A DNA stretch of 6,853 nt from the NCBI GenBank assembly GCA_013140465.1, contig JABFST010000273.1, forward strand, positions 1 to 6,853. Direction: 5' to 3'. The notes beneath the pieces were generated by a model, which saw only the letters and a program-made list of their open reading frames with translations, was not told the DNA's origin and searched no databases. This DNA is from Methylococcaceae bacterium. Its GTDB lineage: Bacteria; Pseudomonadota; Gammaproteobacteria; Methylococcales; Methylomonadaceae. This document shows, piece after piece, positions 1 through 4,943 of the stretch; the stretch's first letter is position 1, and each line of letters begins with the position of its first letter. The position numbers and the translations under genes were made by a program.

Positions 1-283
1 CTTCGCCAGTTAAGCCTAGGGCGCGGATCGCAATTTCTAAGGCCACGGTGCCGTTGCACATAGCCACACAGTGCTTAACGCCTAGGTAATCAGCGGTTTG
101 TTGCTCAAATTGTTGTACTAAAGGGCCGTTATTGCTGAGCCAGCGTGATGCAAAAAGGGCATCGACGTAGGCGTTGAAAGATTCGCGGCTGCCGATATTG
201 GGGCGGCCCACATGCAATATTTGCTCAAAAGCCGCAACCGCGCCATTAATGGCGAGGTCTGATGGGGAAGTTATGGATTTCAT
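1..283 (-). CDS. DegT/DnrJ/EryC1/StrS family PLP aminotransferase, N-terminal part (cut by window edge)
   Basis: Only the first 94 residues are visible; the gene runs off the left edge. The translation begins MKSITSPSDLAINGAV and continues with LHVGRPNIGSRE (about 23-34), a segment RWLSNNGPLVQQFE (47-60) and LGVKHCVAMCNGTVALEIA (67-85). The 'xxGPxVxxFE...LGVKHxVAxxNGTxAL' pattern is typical of this fold type I family, which aminates keto-sugars or modifies nucleotide-linked sugars for surface polysaccharides, O-antigen or secondary metabolites. The catalytic Lys lies in the missing part. ATG at 281-283 is the first start after an in-frame stop at 305-307, but there is no Shine-Dalgarno sequence before it, so the start is uncertain. 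It lies downstream of the ypjD-like gene on the same strand with a 145-bp gap. Family call is firm; the substrate cannot be told. Confidence 0.85.
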   Translation of the reverse strand, partial: MKSITSPSDLAINGAVAAFEQILHVGRPNIGSRESFNAYVDALFASRWLSNNGPLVQQFEQQTADYLGVKHCVAMCNGTVALEIAIRALGLTGE

Positions 284-308
284 TAAAGGGTTTGTGGGTT
301 TATGTCAA
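280..308 (-). promoter_or_regulatory. Candidate sigma70 promoter overlapping the aminotransferase start
   Basis: On the minus strand a perfect -35 box TTGACA (303-308) is followed after exactly 17 bases by TAATGA (280-285), a moderate -10 match. The -10 overlaps the ATG at 281-283, so transcription would begin near position 273, inside the predicted reading frame. Either the real start codon lies further in, or this is a chance match. Confidence 0.3.
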
Positions 309-377
309 AGGCGGCTAGTGTAAGCTGTGCGGCAAGCTGCCACAAAGCATCGAAACTTCTTGTTAGTGGCAAGGTTA

Positions 378-392
378 AGACCTCGCAGGTCT
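378..392. repeat. Perfect short palindrome AGACCT-CGC-AGGTCT
   Basis: A 6-bp perfect inverted repeat with a 3-base loop lies in the gap between the ypjD-like gene and the aminotransferase gene. No T-run follows on either strand, so it does not look like a standard intrinsic terminator. It could be one copy of a short dispersed palindromic repeat, a protein binding site, or a weak hairpin at the 3' end of the ypjD-like transcript. Only one copy was noticed in this window. Confidence 0.5.
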
Positions 393-428
393 ACCGCTAT
401 TGCCTCTTAAAGAGAAGTGGCGGCTGGG

Positions 429-1229
429 CTAGCGGTGCAAGATCAGTTCCAACACCAGCTTGCTGCCAAAATACGCCAATAAAAGCGACACAAAGCCGAT
501 AAGCGTCCATTGTATGGCGATTTGCCCGCGCCATCCGTAGCGTTTGCGGCCTAATAGCAGTCCGGTAAAAATCAGCCAAGCCAAAATGGACAGTACAGTT
601 TTATGGACGAGATGTTGGGCAAACAAATCTTCTATAAACAAAAAGCCGCTGATGAGGGCAATAGTCAAAAATAAAATGCCCGTCATCAGCATTTGGAACA
701 ATAGCGTTTCCATCGTTTGCAACGGCGGCAAGGATTGGATTAGCCGTTTTGGCGGGTGGCTTTTGAGCTGTTGGTCTTGTATCGCGAGCAATATGGCTTG
801 TAACGCGGCGATATTCAGTAGGCTAAAAGCAATGATTGAGGTCAGGATGTGGGTTGCCATCGCCCAGTTGTAATCGCTGGGGGCGGTGTTGTGGGCAAAG
901 TTTAGCTCTAGCCCTAGCATGATGGCGGCAGTCGGAAATATCGCAATGCCTAGGTTATCGACAGGGTTGTTAAGCGCGGCGATTAACAACAGTAAGGCGA
1001 CTATCATCGCGACCAATGAGGTGGCACTAAAAAAGCTAAAGTTAAAGCCGTTGTTTTGGTGAAACATTAGGCCCGTGAATAAAAAATGGCAACCTACCGC
1101 CAGCCACGCCAAATACAGCGCGCTGCGTGAACGCTGGCGCTGGCGGGTGTGCCGGAGGATCAGCAAGGCACTAGCCAGATAGGTGCTGATGGACAAGGTG
1201 GCGATGAGGGTGTTGGGGTTCATGGGCAT
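429..1229 (-). CDS. ypjD: YpjD/CcsA-like cytochrome c assembly family inner membrane protein
   Basis: The 266-residue protein is almost wholly hydrophobic, with about eight predicted membrane helices (near residues 7-25, 37-54, 66-86, 93-111, 126-149, 177-198, 209-227, 236-260). The conserved C-terminal segment HKTVLSILAW (209-218) followed by YGWRGQ (231-236) and a final helix ending LAYFGS is characteristic of YpjD. His127 (in ATHILTS) and His209 are candidate haem-related histidines by comparison with the CcmC/CcsA superfamily. The exact role of YpjD is poorly known; a haem or cytochrome maturation role is inferred from the family. It is divergent from ffh, as in E. coli. Two in-frame ATGs (1227-1229 and 1221-1223) are possible starts, neither with a clear Shine-Dalgarno sequence; an upstream in-frame stop at 1254-1256 excludes a much longer form. 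Confidence 0.85.
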   Translation of the reverse strand: MPMNPNTLIATLSISTYLASALLILRHTRQRQRSRSALYLAWLAVGCHFLFTGLMFHQNNGFNFSFFSATSLVAMIVALLLLIAALNNPVDNLGIAIFPTAAIMLGLELNFAHNTAPSDYNWAMATHILTSIIAFSLLNIAALQAILLAIQDQQLKSHPPKRLIQSLPPLQTMETLLFQMLMTGILFLTIALISGFLFIEDLFAQHLVHKTVLSILAWLIFTGLLLGRKRYGWRGQIAIQWTLIGFVSLLLAYFGSKLVLELILHR

Positions 1230-1317
1230 GGTGTGGGCAACGGGGGTGTCGGGTTAAAGTTTGGGCGTATCGGCAAGGGCGGCTACAGTCACGGCGACGG
1301 GTGCAAAGGTTTGGCCT

Positions 1318-1333
1318 GATATGGTAATATATC
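1318..1333. promoter_or_regulatory. Divergent promoter region: extended -10 and GATAT/ATATC dyad
   Basis: In the 173-bp gap between the divergent ypjD-like and ffh genes lies GATAT (1318-1322), six bases, ATATC (1329-1333). On the plus strand the dyad contains TGGTAATAT (1322-1330), which fits an extended -10 element (TGn followed by TAATAT), pointing towards ffh. No good -35 box is found at the right distance. Either the dyad is a symmetric operator on the ffh promoter or simple AT-rich symmetry. Confidence 0.25.
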
Positions 1334-1402
1334 GGATTAAATAGTCCTAGCGCATTTGTACTGGCGGATAGTTTCCTTTGAATAATCAATTAATAAGCAG
1401 AT

Positions 1403-2758
1403 ATGTTCGATAATTTAACCGATCGTTTAAGTATTACACTTAAAAAACTGAAAGGTCAGGGTCGCCTGACAGAAGACAATATCAAGGAAACGCTGCACGA
1501 AGTGCGTCTGGCCTTGCTTGAGGCTGACGTGGCCTTGCCTGTGGTGACAGACTTTGTTGAGCGGGTGAAGGACGGTGCGTTAGGGCAAGAAGTACAAGCC
1601 AGTCTGTCGCCAGGCCAAGCGATGATTAAGCTGGTCCAAGCTGAGTTGGTTAAGGTGATGGGGGCGGCTAACGAAAGCCTAAACCTGAATGCCCAGCCTC
1701 CCGCAGTCATTTTAATGGCGGGTTTGCAAGGCGCGGGTAAAACCACTACGGTGGCTAAATTAGGCCGCTGGCTGCAAACCACCCAAAAGAAAAAAGTCGG
1801 CGTGGTCAGTGCCGACGTGTATCGCCCAGCTGCGATCAAGCAATTGCAAATGCTCGCAAATGAGCTGGACTTGGATTTTTTTGATAGCGACTTAAGCCAG
1901 CAGCCTGTTGATATTGCCAGAAACGCGATTGATGCCGCCAAGAAAAAATTCTTGGATGTCATTATTATCGATACCGCCGGCCGTTTGCATGTCGATGATG
2001 AAATGATGGGCGAAATTAAAGCCCTACATGCTGCGATCAACCCTATCGAAACCTTGTTTGTAGTCGATAGCATGACTGGGCAAGATGCCGCGATAACTGC
2101 CAAAGCCTTTAATGATGCACTGCCTTTAACTGGCGTTATCTTAACTAAAGCCGATGGCGATGCGCGTGGCGGTGCGGCCTTGTCTATCCGCCATATCACA
2201 GGTAAGCCGATTAAGTTTATTGGTGTTGGTGAAAAAACCAATGCCTTGGAGCCGTTCCACCCCGAGCGTATCGCCTCGCGGATTTTGGGCATGGGCGACA
2301 TGCTCAGCTTGATTGAAGAAATTGAGCAAAAAGTTGACAAGCAAAAAGCCGAAAAATTTGCGCGTAAAATGCAAAAAGGCAAGGGCTTTGATCTGGAAGA
2401 CTTCCGTGAGCAATTGCAGCAAATGCAAAGCATGGGCGGGGTAGGTTCTATGCTGGACAAATTGCCGGGCATGAGCAGTGTGCCTCAGGAAATGAAGGAC
2501 AAAATTAATGACAAAGAGCTGGCGCGGCAAATTGCGGTCATCAATTCAATGACCCTACAGGAGCGGCGTTTTCCTGACCTGATTAAAGGCAACCGCAAAA
2601 AACGTATTGCCGCAGGTTGTGGGCAGCAGTTGCAGGACGTAAACCGTATTCTTAAACAATTTCTGATGATGCAAAAAATGATGAAGAAATTTAAATCCGG
2701 CAATATGGCTAATATGATCCGTGGCATCAAAAGCAACGTGCGCGGTATGAGAAGATAG
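1403..2758 (+). CDS. ffh: Signal recognition particle GTPase Ffh (SRP54)
   Basis: The 451-residue protein has the full Ffh layout. An N-terminal helical N domain (about 1-95) precedes the GTPase G domain with P-loop GLQGAGKTT (107-115), DTAGR (190-194), TKADGDARGG (248-257) and the closing GVGEKTNALEPF (274-285). The methionine-rich M domain follows (about 325-451), carrying the RNA-binding segment NRKKRIAAGCG (397-407) and a late MMQKMMKKF run. Ffh binds 4.5S RNA and hydrophobic signal sequences on ribosomes, then docks with FtsY to hand the chain to SecYEG. Length is close to that of E. coli Ffh. The ATG at 1403 gives the canonical start MFDNLTDRLS; the upstream Shine-Dalgarno sequence is weak. 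No 4.5S RNA gene was found in the window. All key motifs are intact. Confidence 0.98.
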   Translation: MFDNLTDRLSITLKKLKGQGRLTEDNIKETLHEVRLALLEADVALPVVTDFVERVKDGALGQEVQASLSPGQAMIKLVQAELVKVMGAANESLNLNAQPPAVILMAGLQGAGKTTTVAKLGRWLQTTQKKKVGVVSADVYRPAAIKQLQMLANELDLDFFDSDLSQQPVDIARNAIDAAKKKFLDVIIIDTAGRLHVDDEMMGEIKALHAAINPIETLFVVDSMTGQDAAITAKAFNDALPLTGVILTKADGDARGGAALSIRHITGKPIKFIGVGEKTNALEPFHPERIASRILGMGDMLSLIEEIEQKVDKQKAEKFARKMQKGKGFDLEDFREQLQQMQSMGGVGSMLDKLPGMSSVPQEMKDKINDKELARQIAVINSMTLQERRFPDLIKGNRKKRIAAGCGQQLQDVNRILKQFLMMQKMMKKFKSGNMANMIRGIKSNVRGMRR

Positions 2759-2780
2759 TTATTGTTTATTAACAAGTGTT

Positions 2781-2800
2781 TGCGCGTTGAAAAGTGCGCG
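2781..2800 (+). other. GNRA-tetraloop hairpin just after ffh
   Basis: GCGCGTT (2782-2788) pairs with AGTGCGC (2793-2799), counting two G-U pairs, around a GAAA tetraloop; T2781 and G2800 can add one more wobble pair. It starts 23 bases after the ffh stop. The following run is only GTTTG, so it is more likely a 3'-end stabilising hairpin or a weak terminator than a strong one. Confidence 0.45.
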
Positions 2801-2874
2801 TTTGCCAGTGCTGTAGGATAGGTTTTCACTCAAACTCTTAGGCTTAAATGGCGGGTGACGGGCTAGGCGATTGT

Positions 2875-2901
2875 ATAGGGTTGGCAATATCCCTATTTTG
2901 T
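2875..2901 (+). terminator. Weak candidate terminator between ffh and rpsP
   Basis: ATAGGG (2875-2880) and CCCTAT (2891-2896) form a 6-bp stem with a 10-base loop, followed by a T-rich run (TTTTGTT). The stem is short and half AT, so termination would be partial at best. It lies directly before the rpsP promoter and could separate ffh transcripts from the ribosomal operon. Confidence 0.3.
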
Positions 2902-2903
2902 TC

Positions 2904-2931
2904 TTCACTTATAGCAAAAAACGCGTAAAAT
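2904..2931 (+). promoter_or_regulatory. Sigma70-type promoter of the rpsP operon
   Basis: TTCACT (2904-2909, four of six matches to TTGACA) is followed after 16 bases by TAAAAT (2926-2931, a good -10). Transcription would start near 2938 and give a short leader of about 35 bases before the rpsP ATG. The leader seems too short to hold a large structured regulatory element. Confidence 0.55.
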
Positions 2932-2960
2932 AGGCGGATTAACAAACACTACGTTTTTTT

Positions 2961-2966
2961 GAGGAA
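2961..2966 (+). promoter_or_regulatory. Ribosome binding site of rpsP
   Basis: GAGGAA lies just upstream of the ATG at 2972, with GAGG seven bases away. It follows a run of seven T's. It is the clearest Shine-Dalgarno sequence on the plus strand here and fits strong expression of S16. Confidence 0.75.
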
Positions 2967-2971
2967 ATTAG

Positions 2972-3223
2972 ATGGTAACCATTCGTCTTTCAAGAGGCGG
3001 CGCTAAAAATCGCCCATTTTATCACGTTGTTGTAACCGACAGCAGAAGCAGCCGTGATGGCCGTTATATCGAACGGGTCGGCTTTTTTAACCCACTGGCT
3101 CGCGGCAAAGAAGAAAGATTACGCTTGGACAGTGAGCGCGTTGAATATTGGAAATCCAATGGTGCGCAACCTTCTGAACGCGTTGCAAAATTGATTAAAG
3201 ACGCAGTTAAGGCGGCGGCTTAA
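2972..3223 (+). CDS. rpsP: 30S ribosomal protein bS16
   Basis: The 83-residue protein begins [20 protein letters not shown], followed by the conserved D-S-R-x-x-R-D-G-R-Y-I-E-x-x-G-F-x-N-P segment (about 23-41), and ends in a basic, Ala-rich helix. This is full-length bS16, which binds 16S rRNA in the body of the small subunit and helps order 30S assembly. It is the first gene of the operon, with its own promoter and a strong ribosome binding site. Four bases separate its stop from the rimM start, so translation is probably coupled. Nothing odd is seen in the coding sequence. Confidence 0.98.
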   Translation: MVTIRLSRGGAKNRPFYHVVVTDSRSSRDGRYIERVGFFNPLARGKEERLRLDSERVEYWKSNGAQPSERVAKLIKDAVKAAA

Positions 3224-3227
3224 GCGA

Positions 3228-3734
3228 TTGACCAAGCAGCAAGATATTAACGTTGGAAAAATTTCCGGCGTTTTTGGCGTTAAAGGATGGGTCAAGGTAT
3301 TTTCATTTACCGACATTAGGGACAATATTTTAAATTATTCCCCTTGGTTGTTAAAAAAAGGTGACGATACCCGTCTTGTAGACGTGCTGGACGGCCAATT
3401 GCAAGGCAAAGCCGTGGTTGCCAAACTAGACGGCATAGACGACAGAGATCAAGCGGCAAGCCTAATGGGCTGGGATATTTATATCGCCGCTACGCAATTG
3501 CCCAAAGCTGAAAAAGGCGAATATTACTGGTCTGACTTAATCGGCTTGGCGGTAGAAACCAAATCGGGTGAGCCTTTAGGCATTATTGAGGGGCTGCTGG
3601 AAACAGGCGCTAACGATGTCGTCATTGTAAAAGGCGAGCGTGAGCGGGTCATCCCTTTTTTGCAGGGACACACGATACTCGACATCGATTTGGAAGCCGG
3701 CAAAATGATCGTCGATTGGGATGCTGATTTTTAA
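3228..3734 (+). CDS. rimM: Ribosome maturation factor RimM (TTG start)
   Basis: The 168-residue protein has the two RimM parts. An N-terminal beta-barrel holds [16 protein letters not shown] (9-24) and [10 protein letters not shown] (67-76). A PRC-barrel C-terminal half begins around YYWSDLIG (99-106), continues through [11 protein letters not shown] (124-134) and ERVIPF (139-144), and ends DWDADF. RimM assists maturation of the 30S head around S19 and 16S rRNA. The start is taken as TTG at 3228-3230: no ATG or GTG fits before the conserved VGKISG block, and TTG gives a normal though slightly short N-terminus. There is no strong Shine-Dalgarno sequence, only the GC-rich end of rpsP, so coupling to rpsP translation is likely. 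Its stop TAA overlaps the trmD ATG by one base. Confidence 0.95.
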   Translation: MTKQQDINVGKISGVFGVKGWVKVFSFTDIRDNILNYSPWLLKKGDDTRLVDVLDGQLQGKAVVAKLDGIDDRDQAASLMGWDIYIAATQLPKAEKGEYYWSDLIGLAVETKSGEPLGIIEGLLETGANDVVIVKGERERVIPFLQGHTILDIDLEAGKMIVDWDADF

Positions 3735-4480
3735 TGGCACTTAAGCGGTTTGATGTCATTACCCTTTTCCCTGATATGGTGCTGTCAGCAGCAAGTTATG
3801 GGGTGACGGGACGGGCTATTGAACGCGGCTTAGTTGCTTTGTCGGTTTGGAATCCTAGGGATTACACCCACGACAAACACCGTACCGTTGATGACCGCCC
3901 TTATGGCGGCGGCCCGGGTATGGTGATGAAATACCAACCTTTGCATGATGCAGTTGAAAGTGCAAAACAAGCGGCTGGCGGTCAAGCAAAAGTCGTTTTT
4001 TTAAGTCCTCAAGGTCAGCCTATCACCCAAGCCTTATTGGCTGGCGCAGCTGAAAACACCGATCTGATTTTGGTTGCAGGGCGTTATGAAGGTGTCGATG
4101 AACGCTTTATCGAGCGTGATTGTGACGAAGAGTGGTCGGTGGGTGATTATGTCATTAGCGGCGGTGAGCTGGCTGCACTGATAGTCATTGATGCCATCAC
4201 ACGGTTATTGCCGGGCGTGCTGGGTCACGAAGACTCTGCCCAGCAAGATTCGCATACTAACGGTTTGTTGGATTACCCGCACTTTACCCGGGCAGAACAA
4301 CTTGAAGGGGGTTTGGTGCCTGAGGTGTTATTGAGCGGCAACCATGCAGACATTGCCCGCTGGCGTATGCAGCAAGCTTTGGGTAGGACGTGGCAAAAAC
4401 GGCCAGATTTGTTAAAAAAAATTAATTTAAGTGCAGAGCAGGAACATTTGCTGCAACAATTTAAAAATGAAGTGAGATAG
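3734..4480 (+). CDS. trmD: tRNA (guanine37-N1)-methyltransferase TrmD
   Basis: The 248-residue SPOUT-class enzyme transfers methyl from S-adenosylmethionine to G37 of tRNAs, preventing +1 frameshifts. Visible motifs are [14 protein letters not shown] (53-66), SPQG (91-94), [12 protein letters not shown] (114-125), and the knot region [14 protein letters not shown] (135-148) continuing to RLLPGVLG. By alignment from memory with E. coli, R157 and D172 match catalytic R154 and D169. The C-terminal tRNA-binding part holds [13 protein letters not shown] (199-211) and LGRTW (216-220). Length is close to the family norm. The ATG overlaps the rimM stop (TAATG) and has no good Shine-Dalgarno sequence, so it is probably translated by coupling, which would keep TrmD lower than the ribosomal proteins. 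One variation: FTRAE (184-188) where YTRPE is usual. Confidence 0.98.
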   Translation: MALKRFDVITLFPDMVLSAASYGVTGRAIERGLVALSVWNPRDYTHDKHRTVDDRPYGGGPGMVMKYQPLHDAVESAKQAAGGQAKVVFLSPQGQPITQALLAGAAENTDLILVAGRYEGVDERFIERDCDEEWSVGDYVISGGELAALIVIDAITRLLPGVLGHEDSAQQDSHTNGLLDYPHFTRAEQLEGGLVPEVLLSGNHADIARWRMQQALGRTWQKRPDLLKKINLSAEQEHLLQQFKNEVR

Positions 4481-4489
4481 GGTGTGGTA

Positions 4490-4834
4490 ATGAGCAATAT
4501 TATTGATGAATTGGAACAAGAACAACTAAAACAAATTCCTGTATTTAATGCAGGCGATACAGTAGTTGTGCAAGTTAGGGTTAAAGAAGGCGAGCGTGAA
4601 AGAATCCAGGCGTTTGAAGGGGTCGTGATTGCTATTCGCAACCGTGGTTTAAACTCTGCTTTTACTGTGAGAAAAATTTCTCATGGCACAGGTGTTGAAC
4701 GTGTTTTTCAAACACACAGCCCGCTGATTAGCGAAATTACTGTTAAGCGTCGTGGCGACGTGCGCCGTGCCAAGTTGTATTATTTACGCGACTTGACAGG
4801 TAAGGCTGCCAGAATTAAAGAAAAACTTAACTAG
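4490..4834 (+). CDS. rplS: 50S ribosomal protein bL19
   Basis: The 114-residue protein begins [12 protein letters not shown], continues with [11 protein letters not shown] (19-29) and [20 protein letters not shown] (42-61), then [11 protein letters not shown] (68-78) and a basic end [13 protein letters not shown]. This is full-length bL19, which sits at the subunit interface of the ribosome. A GTG at 4484 would add two residues, but ATG 4490 matches the usual MSNII start and lies seven bases after AGGG (4479-4482), a ribosome binding site overlapping the trmD stop. That separate site would let L19 be made at a higher rate than TrmD from the same mRNA. It is the last gene of the operon and is followed by a strong terminator. 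Confidence 0.98.
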   Translation: MSNIIDELEQEQLKQIPVFNAGDTVVVQVRVKEGERERIQAFEGVVIAIRNRGLNSAFTVRKISHGTGVERVFQTHSPLISEITVKRRGDVRRAKLYYLRDLTGKAARIKEKLN

Positions 4835-4852
4835 TTCTTTTTTGGGGCGATT

Positions 4853-4881
4853 AAAAAAGGCAGCGATTAGCTGCCTTTTTT
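4853..4881. terminator. Bidirectional intrinsic terminator after rplS
   Basis: Six A's (4853-4858), GGCAGC (4859-4864), loop GATTA (4865-4869), GCTGCC (4870-4875), then six T's (4876-4881). The A-run pairs with the T-run, so it works in both directions. It ends the rpsP operon on the plus strand and can end the convergent GMC oxidoreductase gene on the minus strand. Confidence 0.93.
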
Positions 4882-4895
4882 ATGCGCGGTGGTTT

Positions 4896-4935
4896 TTGAC
4901 AGGCTGCTGGTCTTAAGGTGCGCAGCCTGTGTCAA
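4896..4935. repeat. Second inverted repeat in the convergent gap
   Basis: CAGGCTGC (4900-4907) pairs perfectly with GCAGCCTG (4922-4929) around a 14-base loop; beyond a two-base bulge, TTGA (4896-4899) pairs with TCAA (4932-4935). It lies nine bases past the GMC gene stop. It has no T-run at either end, so it may act as a 3'-end stabilising stem or Rho-linked element beside the intrinsic terminator. Confidence 0.55.
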
Positions 4936-4943
4936 CCATGCTA

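Noticed and set aside
302..502. 66-codon plus-strand open frame at the gap before the ypjD-like gene
   Set aside because: It overlaps the ypjD-like 3' end, has no ribosome binding site and shows no recognisable motif.
544..873. 109-codon plus-strand open frame inside the ypjD-like gene
   Set aside because: It is antisense to a clear membrane protein and its translation looks random.
1456..2472. 338-codon open frame antisense to ffh
   Set aside because: It lies fully inside a well-conserved ffh gene; the translation is Ser/Cys/Ala-rich low-complexity without any recognisable family, as expected for a mirror of a coding frame.
2759..2971. Possible 4.5S RNA or ribosomal-protein leader RNA
   Set aside because: No SRP RNA signature (such as the GGAA-capped helix with its conserved internal loops) was seen, and the leader after the likely promoter is only about 35 bases.
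4273..4641. 122-codon minus-strand open frame across trmD and rplS
   Set aside because: It is antisense to two conserved genes, with Ser/Thr/Cys-rich shadow composition.
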